DNA of 22,175 bases from Silene noctiflora (taxonomy: Eukaryota > Streptophyta > Magnoliopsida > Caryophyllales > Caryophyllaceae), in NCBI GenBank assembly GCA_009801015.1, contig VHZZ01002671.1, forward strand, positions 81,058 through 103,232, given 5' to 3'. Shown here piece after piece: positions 10,065 through 18,968 of this stretch. Both the position numbers and the translations under genes were made by a program. The notes under the pieces were generated by a model that saw nothing but the letters and a program-made list of their open reading frames with translations, searched no databases and was not told where the DNA came from. Every line of letters starts with the position of its first letter. Within the stretch, counting starts at the first letter, position 1.

Positions 10065-13000
10065 CTAGTCAAGAGCAGCTTTTCCTTTTCGACCGGTAAT
10101 TGGCTTAGGCAAACCATCGAATATTGGATTAACAAAAGCAGCCTGAAAATCAGGCGTCAGTGACCAATTAGGCCATATAGATCCGATACCATTTCCATCC
10201 GAATCAGGTAAACTCGGAGTGCTGGTGGATTTTCTCACTCCTGAAGAGCTTTCACTCACAATAGATTCCCCAAGGCTAGTTGGGAAGCCATTTTCACCAT
10301 GTCCTTCTACTTCAGAAGCTAGGTTAGACCGACTTGCTACTTTTGTTCTGAGAGCTAACCCTTTCCCGGTAATTGCAGAAAACCAACCTCCACTGCCGTT
10401 TTCTTCCTTCATCAATTTCTCAGGAGTACGAGTTTCCTCCATTTTCCGGGGTCTGATATTTAACTTATCTATCCATTTAAGATAACTTGTATCTACATCA
10501 TTAGCCAATTCATCTCCCTCTGTCTTGAGACCATTAGCCACGCTTCTTGACCTTCGGTGTTGACTGAGAGGAGGGTTCATTAGTGACGACGATGTTGAGA
10601 ATCCTTCATTTTCTTGGCAAGTGGTTGACCCTTTGCTGTAAACCGCCAGTTCACAGCCTTCAGAAGAGTTTATCCCACCATTAAACCCATAATAGTCCCG
10701 CAAAGAACACACGGCAGGTGACACCTTCCGATCTGGAGTCAACTTTAACGATTGAAATGAACCAAGAAGATCGGACTTCATATGCCGAGACGGTGATTGG
10801 TCCGAGCTGTGTGGTCTGTACCAAGGTTAAGTGATGTGAGAAGTGTTACAACAGGGAACTATTCACCACAATCAAAGAAAGACAGTGTGATAAGAAACGA
10901 TTGCATTCAACCCTACACAACATTTCCAATAACAAAACATTACCCCTCTGTTTTATCAACACAAAGTGGCTCTTTATGACTGCAAATTCACTATAAAAAG
11001 AAGTACAGCCAGCTTAGTGAATGATTTTGCTTTAATCATAATTTCCATCATAATACAAAAGCAAAGAATAGCAAGTCTCTGGCTAGACCAAAAATTGAAA
11101 CAAGTCTAACATTCCAAACACCACGAATTAAACAAGAAACAATGGTAGCACACAATTATGCCTCGCAATTTTCTACTTATCTAAGGCAATTTGTTTCCAA
11201 GTACATAGCCTTGAAATAAGAGGATATTCTGTAAATCATATGAGTGAACTTTTCATTTTCGAGGACAAAAGGAGGAGCTGGAGTGATGACTGATAAGCAG
11301 CACCACCTTAAGAAGCTGGTCTAATTTGGGTCAGCTGCCAAGAGAATTCCCGGTTGTTTGGTCTTGATCCTTGTGGAGTGACAAGGAGACTACACTGGAT
11401 CTGTATGGTCTTCCCGACAATATCCATAAACGGCTTGCTTTTGGTAAGAGATGAACATTACCGTATGTAAATTCGGGTGCATGAGACACATCAGTACTCC
11501 AGTGCATTTCTCCTTCTGAATCAGAATAAATATATTTTCGAACTTTTTCCTTAAAATTCAGAGTTGATGCCCCCGCACGAATTTCAGCAATAACTTGTTC
11601 GGATTCAACATATTGATCATTTTGAACTAAAATAAAACTTTTTGGAGGAATATTCACATTATGTAGACTATCTTCGCTCTCAATAGTGACATACAAGTCT
11701 ATATAACATAGAAAGGAGGAGCTGGAGTGATAACTGATAAGCAGCACCACCTTAAGAAGCTGGTCTAATTTGGGTCAGCTGCCAGTGAGGCTGGCAGCCA
11801 GCATCTTCTTCAGGAAAGACTTCTAATCTCAATATACCTATCAGTATCTTACAATCACTACAAATCTTAACTTCTGGATTAATGTGCTCAGATAAATCAC
11901 CGCAAAACTTTCACCAGGTTCTACGACCACAATATCAAGGTTGCACCGACACTGAAAGCTTCAAAACTATGATATACAGCAAAATACAAAAAAGCATGTA
12001 CTTCAATTGGGTACTACAGGAGAAAGGGTAAAAACCATTATTCCTCACTCAAGCAATTTCATGTGTGGATTTCTCTCTAGCACACAATGATTTGTGCCTC
12101 AGACTTCTCAACTCATAGAAGAGGATTTTAATGTAAGAAAAGAGGCAAGACAATGGAAGGAGACAGAATATGAGTTGGGTGTTTAAACATAAAGTATGAG
12201 CGGTCAAAGTTTCAAAATATGAGGTGTCTCCAAATCCAATATGGGTGGTTCTAACATCTTCTATGCCTTAGCTAATCAGCTGCCAAGTTCAGTGTTCCAT
12301 AAAATATATTTCCTCAATCACATTGAGGTGTTCAACTTTGGTTTTGGCACAAACCAAGATATGGCCAAGAATACTCCTATGCCCTCCTCACTCCCCTCCC
12401 CCACCCACGCAGCTCCTCCCCAATTATTGAGTAATATGTGGAATTGAAGTTGGCCCCACACCAGTATATCTTCAGTTAAAGCACAAGATCCTGATTCATC
12501 ATGTTTGCTACTTTGCATATTGACCTCTTATTGACCTATAGCCGAGAGGACAAGGAATGTGACCATGCTCTACTAAGCCGTTCATCAATGAGATATGTAA
12601 AGGTAGGCTTGAAATCTACAGTTTCAAGGCACGTCTAAGCTTACCCAAAACAGAAAGGTAAAAAAAAATAACCGGGGCGGTGGGAGTAGGTCAGCAGTTA
12701 CGAAGCAGAGTATGGACACTTTTTAATAAGAAGCATATCTTGAATGAAAACAACATCGAGCAAGTTTGTAGCTAACTGTTGTGACAACTAATTACCATAA
12801 CCTAAATCGAACATGTAATCACAGCCTACTTCTAGAACCTATCAGCATGAGAAACCAAAATAAAAACAACTAAACCAAGGTAAATAATCAAATACTCCGT
12901 AATAATAAACCACACACTTAGCAGTTACCACAGATACAATCCTTGAGTGCCAAACAGTACAGGTCACATAACAAGGTTATTTACAAAGTAGCTGAAACTA

Positions 13001-15059
13001 AAACAAAGAAAATGTGATTGAGACATGAGAGAAGGCAGTCACGTAATATACCCTGAAGAGCTGTGACCATTAGATAGGCAAGGAGAAGGAGGGTGTCTTC
13101 CAGGAAGTGGAATTCGAAGTGACTTGAGAGCAAACATTTGACGATCTGTAACGAGGCCGTTCATTTTCTTGATGTCAGCAACCTACAAATCGACAAGCCA
13201 CTTTGTAATGAAGATACATTACATAAAAATTCAAATGCTCACTGCAGAACTGTTTAACTCAAATATATTAAGCAAAACGGTTCATCAGAATCTAAGTACC
13301 AAATTTACTACGAACATGAAATGCTGAAATAGTGAAACCTTCATGAATGAAAATGTTTTTTGGGAAACCGAGAGTGTGCTTGAAAGTTTTAATTAGAGCA
13401 ATTTCTATGGAGATGAAAAACTGAATAGCTTGGAAATTCAAGCTAATCAGATAACACTGGAGCAAAAAAGATGATAACCTTAAGCAAATCATTAGCTTGG
13501 CTCAAAAAGTAAATATTTTAATTAAAAGTAGGAGACAAAGAACGGTTGTAAGATGCACTCAAGTAAGACAATCATCGCCTTAGCATTGGAGGACATATTG
13601 TAGCTTTGAGGAGGTTAGCTTCTACGTTCATGGACAACTCCAAGATTACTCAAAGTTTAGTTTCTAATAGATCAACTCTAATACTAAACCAATGTTCCAG
13701 CTTAAAATTAGCACATCAGGACTTACTAAGAAATCCTAAATTAAAACATCCTCCAATGTTAAGACGGCAACTTTTGTACGAGACAATGAATGTTCTTTTC
13801 CAACATCAATAATCAGTGGTCCCATGATTTAGAAGCAATCACATGGCTTGCACGAGCCAATGAATTGTTTTTTACTCCAATGGTACGCGAGAACCATGGA
13901 TTTTCAAGCAATTGCATCTTTCATACAATTGGGGGTTGTTCTTAGCCGTTGCTATGTCGATGAAAAGTACACATATAGATTGTAACACCATATCACCGAC
14001 AAACCATTGTCATCTAACTCTATTGCAAAACATTGCCATTAAGTTTTAAAAAACTTGATAGCATAATGATCTTGTGGGGTCACCCCTTAGATTATTCTCC
14101 ATCTCAACTCTCAACTACCAGTCTTACCACTAGTTTGCTAAAAACAATTCTAAAGTCAATAAAAACGAATACAGCACGATCTGTCGTCATAAATGGCGTT
14201 TGTTTCTCCACTAGTCAATAGTAACATTAAAGCATAAACTAATCTAGTACCAAAATATATGTCGGCAAAGATATATAATAATAACATCAATCCCTTATTT
14301 TCTTGCTTGTACTCGTCGGTCCCTACATCAAATCAATAATTCATCTCAACTTTTCTCGTAATTGAAAGATACCAACTTCTACAACAATCCATTTCATTTG
14401 AGACTGATAACTTCCATACTCTACAAATTCATCAATAATGCCTTTTTGAATCACATTTCCGTTGGTTAGATACGAAAGTATAGAACCTAGCAGCCTACAA
14501 ATTCAGCTATATTACGCGGTCCTAGTAGTCGAGCTAGGGGGCAAGCAAGAGATGTCTACAGTCTACCTCTAAACGAAAAACATGAACTTTTTAGTTAAAT
14601 TTTTCTGCTTCCCCATTGCTCCTTCCCTCATAAATTTATGAATTGATATTTTGCCCCCGCTAACTTCAAATCCGACTCAACAACGTGCTCTAAACGTCGT
14701 ATATATGAACAAGACAACACAATTAAACTAAATTAAATAAAATTAAATAGCAAAATGTAGTACTCGGTATATACCTCAACACCATATCTAATGGCAATTC
14801 CGGCAAGAGTATCCAACTTAGTGATATAATGCTCAATAGATCGCCTGGGCGACAACGACATCGAAGAAGACGAAGATGGCGACGTCGGAAACACCATTGA
14901 AGCATAGGAACCATTCAACGTAGGACTATCTTCACCTCCACTACCATTTTCTCTCTCCTCATAAACATAACCATACCTAACTCCATTCCTAATTCCGCCA
15001 AATCCATTTCCGTTTCCGTTTCCATATCCATTATCATCATTCCACGCCTCAAATCCCAT
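10065..15059 (-). CDS. LysM domain protein, non-secreted plant type, three coding exons
   Basis: Exons 15059-14775, 13182-13052 and 10815-10065 join in phase (0, then 2) with GT donors and AG acceptors, giving 388 residues. A single LysM domain spans about residues 75-118 ('[21 protein letters not shown]' crosses to '[13 protein letters not shown]' at the exon 1/2 border), followed by '[18 protein letters not shown]' and a long Ser-rich tail ending '[16 protein letters not shown]'. The layout matches the Arabidopsis family I recall around AT5G08200 and AT5G23130. LysM folds bind N-acetylglucosamine polymers, but this protein has no signal peptide or membrane segment, so an intracellular role is likely and its ligand is unknown. 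The N-terminus is Gly/Asn-rich. The start was placed at 15059 because its context (G at -3 and +4) is good and the preceding codon is GTG. Confidence 0.88.
11268..11340. repeat. 73-bp direct repeat, copy 1 (left of plastid insert)
   Basis: This begins AAAGGAGGAGCTGGAGTGAT and ends GGTCAGCTGCCA. It is the same as 11712-11784 except for one base (GATGAC against GATAAC). It lies immediately left of the rpoC2 fragment and is best explained as a duplication of the target made when the plastid DNA was inserted. Confidence 0.95.
11341..11711 (-). pseudogene. rpoC2: Nuclear plastid DNA insert (NUPT): internal rpoC2 fragment
   Basis: The minus strand encodes about 120 codons of an internal part of the plastid RNA polymerase beta'' subunit. 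Recognisable blocks are '[20 protein letters not shown]', '[20 protein letters not shown]', '[20 protein letters not shown]' and '[15 protein letters not shown]', ending near '[14 protein letters not shown]'. In the plastid this is part of the large transcription subunit; here it is a fragment of roughly a tenth of the gene, lying inside intron 2 of a nuclear gene in the same orientation. It has no start, no promoter and no rest of the operon, so it cannot work as rpoC2. The frame is still open, which suggests a fairly young insert or simply its short length. Confidence 0.93.
11712..11784. repeat. 73-bp direct repeat, copy 2 (right of plastid insert)
   Basis: This matches 11268-11340 at 72 of 73 positions. 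Beyond its right end the host sequence continues (GTGAGGCTGGCAGCC), whereas beyond copy 1 the plastid sequence starts. This shows where the original, uninterrupted intron ran. Confidence 0.95.
11778..11798. repeat. 8-bp perfect hairpin at the plastid insertion point
   Basis: GCTGCCAG and CTGGCAGC are perfect complements with a five-base loop (TGAGG). The direct-repeat boundary (11784/11785) falls inside the left arm, so the ancestral target was a hairpin at or beside the break. Confidence 0.75.
13183..14774 (-). other. Intron 1 of the LysM gene (1.6 kb)
   Basis: The donor is GTATATACC (14774 downwards) and the acceptor is ATTTGTAG ending at 13183. The intron is in phase 0 and cuts the LysM domain between 'YGVE' and 'VADIKK'. 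No coding frame inside is credible. A MITE-like inverted repeat pair lies at about 13577-13770. Confidence 0.85.
13577..13770. mobile_element. Possible MITE in intron 1
   Basis: GCATTGGAGGACAT near the left end and its near complement CATCCTCCAATGTTAAG near the right end form imperfect terminal inverted repeats of about 15-20 bases, 190 bases apart. Further CTCCAATGG-type strings follow to 13890, so the real element may be longer. No clear target duplication was found and the superfamily is not assigned. Confidence 0.35.
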
Positions 15060-15106
15060 CACTTCACTCTACCTTCAACCACCGACACCCTCAAATTCCG
15101 CGAAAT

Positions 15107-15121
15107 TTACATCGTTGACAT
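15107..15121 (-). promoter_or_regulatory. Four-codon upstream ORF (MSTM) in the LysM gene leader
   Basis: ATG TCA ACG ATG TAA lies 47 bases before the main start. Both ATGs are in the same frame, and the second is directly followed by a stop. The first has a weak context (T at -3). These are the only upstream ATGs I find between the main start and about 15450. Such minimal uORFs can lower initiation at the main start; whether this one does is unknown. Confidence 0.5.
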
Positions 15122-15334
15122 GGATTTCTCTCAAATATTGCACACAAATTGAATTAGAATTGGTTTATGATCGTGGAATTGTTTTGATTGTTGAATGCGG
15201 TGGAGTAATTCGCCTGAAGGAACTCAGGTGTGTTGATCGATTTATTGATGATTGGAATTGAATGCGAATGAGGAAACCCTAGAAAAAACGTGAATTAATG
15301 TATGAAAATTGCAGTGAATGATGATGATCAAAAG

Positions 15335-15352
15335 GAAGAAGAAGAAGAAGAA
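15335..15352. repeat. (GAA)6 microsatellite in the 5' leader
   Basis: Six GAA units on the plus strand (CTT-rich in the transcript) lie in a purine-rich tract upstream of the LysM start. Pyrimidine-rich CTT/CT repeats are common in plant 5' UTRs. Confidence 0.8.
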
Positions 15353-15424
15353 ACGTGAAAAAAGATTAAAGGGGAAAAGAATTGGAGTAAAAATTGGGTG
15401 AAGAAAGCGGAAAAAAAGGAAGAA

Positions 15425-15436
15425 AAGATATAGAGA
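15425..15436 (-). promoter_or_regulatory. Possible TATA element of the LysM gene
   Basis: The minus strand reads CTCTATATCTTTTC in a setting of CT repeats, about 370 bases before the main ATG. Transcription would then start near 15400, leaving a leader of about 340 bases. This is a weak call made from spacing and composition. Confidence 0.3.
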
Positions 15437-15594
15437 GGGATAATATTGTTGGACGTCTCTTATTTCTTTTTGTGGAGACTTGTTAAACTTGATTATTATA
15501 TTTATTTATTATTTCTATAATATTAATATTAATTTATAATTGACCAATCTAACCAACTTTCACACGTTTTTGTTCCTACGAGATAGGGTTACTT

Positions 15595-15645
15595 TTGTAT
15601 AAGACGGTTTTACATTAATACAGTTGTAAGATAGTCTAAATACAA
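15595..15645. repeat. 51-bp foldback element
   Basis: TTGTATAAGACGGTTTTAC and the complement of GTAAGATAGTCTAAATACAA form an imperfect stem of about 19 bases around TTAATAC. Similar 'taagacggt..ttac' foldbacks seem common in genomes of this sort, by recall. Confidence 0.5.
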
Positions 15646-15893
15646 TTCTATTAATGGTAAACTAGTACAGATCACGCGCCATTGCGCGGTATATAGAGTT
15701 TTTATTTTTTTAGTGTATTAAATTTGCACCCCATAAATATTTAATATTTCTCTCTTTTGTATTTTGATATGAAACAAAAAATTTGAAATGGAAAACTAAT
15801 CAAAGAGAATTATCAATTGGTTTGAATTTTTTTTTAAATGAATTATTTTGTCACAAAATTAATAATAAATACTAAATATGTGTCAAATTATTA

Positions 15894-16020
15894 TCTACAG
15901 TAATATATTATAGCATTGTTAAAAAATTTGGCAACATCTACAGTAATATATTATGCATTATTCAAAAATTTAGCAGCATCTACAGTAATATATTATTGCA
16001 TTATTCAAAAATTTAGCAAC
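15894..16020. repeat. Tandem array, three units of 42-43 bp
   Basis: Units start with TCTACAGTAATATATTAT at 15894, 15937 and 15979 and end in AAATTTAGCARCA-like sequence. The second and third are most alike; the first is more diverged. The unit count is too low and the array lacks unique spacers, so it is a minisatellite and not a CRISPR. Confidence 0.9.
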
Positions 16021-16193
16021 TTATAGTTTATAGTTTAAAACCAATTTTAATTTATTTTAATGAAAAAAATCATAATTATGAATTTAATTATTAGAGTTTA
16101 ATTATAAGAATATATTCATTGAAAATATAATAATGTAATAAAATAAAGTTTTACTTATTGCCTTATTTAGCTAGATGCCTTTTGGAGGGAAAA

Positions 16194-16217
16194 CTAAGAG
16201 AATTTTTATTCTCTTAG
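16194..16217. repeat. Perfect 10-bp stem, 4-base loop
   Basis: CTAAGAGAAT and ATTCTCTTAG are perfect complements around TTTT. No neighbouring gene makes it an obvious terminator. Confidence 0.7.
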
Positions 16218-16564
16218 TAGTAAGGGGGAAGTGGATTACTAAAAGATTTTGTTTTAGGATAAATTTATGTAAAATCCTCTTACACACGTATTTGTAAGGA
16301 TTATATAGGTCTTTTTTGGTAAATAGAGATTATAATTTATAGAAATACATTGTGAAATTAAATTGCAATTGATATATTTATTAACATATTTTATGAATTG
16401 AATTTGTTAATGTTAATATGTTAATTGGTAATCACTAATCAAAAGTTTCAGATTAATAAAATCAATTAGTTGAATTATTTTTGTATATAGAGTAGAATAT
16501 TTTTTTGAAGAGATAAAAATGTCACTAATTTTTATTTTTGTTTTTCTAATCTACCAATTGAATA

Positions 16565-16771
16565 CTCTATTCATCTCGGTCATTTGTTTATCTATTCCAT
16601 TTGGGAGTGTCTCGGTCAATTGTTTAACTTTCTATTTTAGGAATACTTATGATGATCAATTTGATCATCTGCACTCAATTTGATCCACTTGTCATCTACT
16701 AATTGACCCCCTCCTCTTTCTTAATCTTTGTGCGAAAAACAAAGTTAAACAAATGACCGAGACAGGGGGAG
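16565..16771. mobile_element. Stowaway-like (Tc1/mariner) MITE with doubled ends
   Basis: The left end reads CTCTATTCATCTCGGTCATT and the right end is the complement of CTCCCCCTGTCTCGGTCATT, about 25 matched bases with few mismatches. The left flank is TA, the usual Tc1/mariner target. The right flank is CA, one base off. A second, inner copy of the end motif (GGGAGTGTCTCGGTCAATTG, about 16602-16621) matches the right terminus about as well. Length is 207 bp and no coding capacity is seen. Confidence 0.7.
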
Positions 16772-16914
16772 CATGTCTGTATATGGAAAGCAGCATATTG
16801 TAAAATTAGTAGATTGTACATCAAATTTACTATTTTAGTATGATGTTTACCAAACACTTTAAATAACACGTTGGTATTATACAAAACATATTAAAATTCA
16901 AAAACCCTTAATAG

Positions 16915-17053
16915 GGTAAAAGTTGTACAAACCATCATTTACTAAGCTGGGGGGAATCATTATATTATGGTAAGATCGATACATACGGTAAAAGTTGTAC
17001 ACTCCGCCATTTACCAAACCTTGGGCATTATAACATTGTAAAATTGATTTATT
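16915..17053. repeat. Imperfect 72-bp tandem duplication
   Basis: GGTAAAAGTTGTACA occurs at 16915 and 16987, each followed by a CATTTAC box and later by a TAAGATCGAT/TAAAATTGAT box at the same spacing. A more diverged third relative may lie at about 16799-16870. The stretch resembles minisatellite-like spacer. Confidence 0.6.
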
Positions 17054-17841
17054 AAAGAGTTAATGAATATATTATATATGGCTTGCATTATAAGTGAAAT
17101 GATTTGGAATAATGTGTGGTGGAATATTATTAGGAATACTATGGAGTCCATAAAGTATAGAGTTAGGGAGTGCCACGAGATGAAAACCCCGTTGGAAAAT
17201 GGAAAGCGAAGGAGTACGAAAATGAAGGGCTGTGAAATTGTCATGTGGTGGGGTTGGTTGGTTGTTTTTTCCAAGGAATGGTAGGGCTGCGGAATTCGTT
17301 GTCTTCTTTTTGGCACTTTAATTCTTGCTAAATTATTGCTCCACTCTATACTTTACCAACCCCCAAATTTGGAACAATGGTATACTAAATTACTAAATAA
17401 TAAATAAACGGTAATTTGTTATGAAATGGACTCATCGACGCACAACTTCTGTCAACGTTGTATGTATGTAAGATTCCAAAGCTCCTCTGCCAAATTTAAA
17501 GGCACGTCCACCGGCACTCGCTCGGAATATAATGATCGTCGTCCATCGTAGTTGGTGGTCGGTGGACCAGTAAGGATGCTCGCCCTCACTAGAGAAATAT
17601 TATTTTAAACATTTTTCAGTTATACTTTTTTTGAATTTACGTTATATTCATTTGTTGTTGAAATTTTGCGCCCGCTAACTCCAGAATTTTGTCTCCGTCA
17701 TTTCTCATTGTCTAACTTTTAGTGATTCTCTATGACAAATTTTACTAATACGAGACTAATGAAAAGGACAATATTAACAATATGATAAATAACGAAACAG
17801 TAGTAAAAAAATATTTATCTTGTCAAAATGATGGTTGTGGT
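17054..17841. other. Spacer without a supported gene
   Basis: Frames of up to 101 codons on both strands overlap each other here and have no recognisable domain. Composition is AT-rich except for a patch at about 17500-17580. I see nothing functional. Confidence 0.5.
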
Positions 17842-18144
17842 TAGAGGTGCTCAGTGGGCCTGGCCATGGCGGGCTAGGCCGGGCTGAGGGTCAGCAGCAT
17901 TAGCACGGCATGAGTGAGGGACCGGGCTGGGCCAGGCCAGAGTTGGATTGGTTTTGTCCAGCCCGAGCTTAGCCCACTTAGTAGCGGGATCAGGACCGGG
18001 TTGGGCCAAGGAAAATGCGGCACTTGCCCAACCTAAGGGGAGGCGCGGGCTGTGCCGAAGTGGCACATGGGTTGGCTGGGCTGCTGAAAGTCAGCCCACG
18101 AGACCTGGCTAGGCCAGATTGGCCCGTCATGTCGTACACCTCTA
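17842..18144. mobile_element. hAT-like MITE, GC-rich, 303 bp
   Basis: The ends are TAGAGGTG and CACCTCTA, perfect 8-bp inverted termini of hAT type. The flanking 8-bp sequences are GTTGTGGT (17834-17841) and GTTGCAGT (18145-18152), six of eight identical, as expected for an aged hAT target duplication. The interior is unusually GC-rich and full of GGGC/GGCC strings that can fold back (GGGCCTGGCC, GGCCAGATTGGCC). The element has no transposase; frames inside it are composition artefacts. Plant hAT MITEs with GGGCC-rich interiors are known to me from other species. Confidence 0.75.
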
Positions 18145-18254
18145 GTTGCAGTGAGATAAATACTTCAGCTCTAAAATTGTATTTGTCACATTCTCTACAC
18201 ACTAATTTTAATTTTGCATGGGTTTTCTACTTAAACATAGGAAGCGCATCACGC

Positions 18255-18354
18255 CACTACAAAATAACTAATGTCATTCAAATTTATGAGAGTGAATAGT
18301 AAGATACTTTTATACTTAACTTGTATTTTAATTACAATAAACAAAATTGTAGTG
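18255..18354. mobile_element. 100-bp mini-element with CACTA-like ends
   Basis: CCACTACAA at 18254-18262 and TTGTAGTGG at 18347-18355 are perfect 9-bp inverted repeats. The CACTAC/GTAGTG termini recall CACTA (En/Spm) transposons. The 3-bp flanks (CGC and GCA) do not match, so there is no supporting target duplication. Confidence 0.4.
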
Positions 18355-18379
18355 GCAGTATCATCTTCCTAAATTTAGA

Positions 18380-18480
18380 CATGACAATGGGTTAATCGGG
18401 TCGGTTCAGGTAGAGGCAATTCGAGTCGGGTCAATTTTGGGTTTGCAAGAGTTCGGGGCGGGTCATTTCGGTTTAATCCA
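18380..18480. repeat. GGGTCGGGTC-type repeat fragment
   Basis: Strings such as CGGGTCGGTTCAGG, GAGTCGGGTCAA and GGGGCGGGTCA follow one another over about 100 bases. This low-complexity pattern is typical of scattered plant repeats, often hAT-related. Neither end is defined. Confidence 0.45.
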
Positions 18481-18923
18481 TTAATATACCCTTTTTTAGA
18501 AGATCATATTTTCATTGTGTTTTACGAAAAATAGTAGAAAATTATGACTACTCGTGATTCATCTCTCGGTTTTTTATTGATGATGATACTTTGAAAATTA
18601 TAAGAATGTACCCAGCCCATTATTATAGTTAGGCTTTCAAATTTTCTATTGAGCAATATTAATAAAGCCCGGATATACTAAGCCCAACCTATAATCAATT
18701 ACTGAGGGTTGTGTTAAATAGCGTCGACACATTTACTAAATATTGTCGCCAATTAAACACCATTTTCCAATAATGTCTCCTAACTTTCCCCATTTCACTC
18801 TCTCTAAAATCTTTCTAAAAAAGACAATTTTCTAAGAAAAATAATTATAAATAAATAAATAGACGGTTTTTCCAAAAAAAATCGTAATTTAGTTTACGTA
18901 ATTTACGATTAAAAATCACGGCG

Positions 18924-18968
18924 ATGAATAATAGTAACAACGATCAAGCTAGTAAAGAATTTGAAGAG
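18924..18968 (+). pseudogene. Putative first exon of the MULE transposase gene
   Basis: A frame MNNSNNDQASKEFEE runs from an ATG to a good plant donor (GAG followed by GTATGT). It would join in phase 0 to the FAR1-like region after an acceptor-like CGAG at 19413-19416. The intron between (18969-19416) is T/A-rich and carries a foldback (arms about 19127-19138 and 19152-19169). I cannot prove that this exon is used. Confidence 0.45.

Larger units (their letters stand above)
10816..13051 (-). other. Intron 2 of the LysM gene (2.2 kb)
   Basis: The donor is GTATAT (13051 downwards) and the acceptor is TTGGTACAG ending at 10816. Apart from the plastid insert and its flanking repeats (11268-11784), the intron holds no frame I recognise. 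A C-rich stretch occurs at 12380-12421. The exon 2 and 3 joint restores a Gly codon, which supports both sites. Confidence 0.8.
15646..16564. other. AT-rich spacer with tandem repeat and hairpin, no gene
   Basis: No coding frame is supportable. The stretch starts with a partly palindromic GC patch (CACGCGCCATTGCGCGG, about 15674-15690) of a type seen at ends of dispersed plant repeats. It also includes the tandem array at 15894-16020 and a perfect stem-loop at 16194-16217. Confidence 0.6.

Noticed and set aside
10219-10485. 88-codon plus-strand frame
   Set aside because: It is antisense to exon 3 of the LysM gene and is explained as a shadow.
11331-11750. 139-codon frame as an extra exon or host gene in intron 2
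   Set aside because: Its core is plainly plastid rpoC2, and both tails are the 73-bp repeat read in frame. The LysM exons join in phase without it.
11775-11815. Resemblance to a miR167 precursor (GCTGCCAG...CCAGCATC)
   Set aside because: The order and bases do not give the mature miR167 sequence, and the stem is only 8 bp.
12241-12518. Overlapping 66-68-codon frames on both strands
   Set aside because: They are in an intron, have a C-rich low-complexity section and no recognisable domain.
13606-13812. 68-codon plus-strand frame in intron 1
   Set aside because: It overlaps the MITE-like inverted repeat and has no recognisable protein features.
15894-16020. CRISPR-like array
   Set aside because: The units are contiguous with no unique spacers, there are only three, and the genome is a plant's.
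17011-17316. 101-codon minus-strand frame with hydrophobic stretches
   Set aside because: It is an AT-rich spacer with an equally long frame on the other strand, no start context and no family resemblance.
17851-18299. Pro/Ala-rich and Leu-rich frames of 70-94 codons
   Set aside because: They are composition artefacts of the GC-rich hAT-like MITE and end just outside it.
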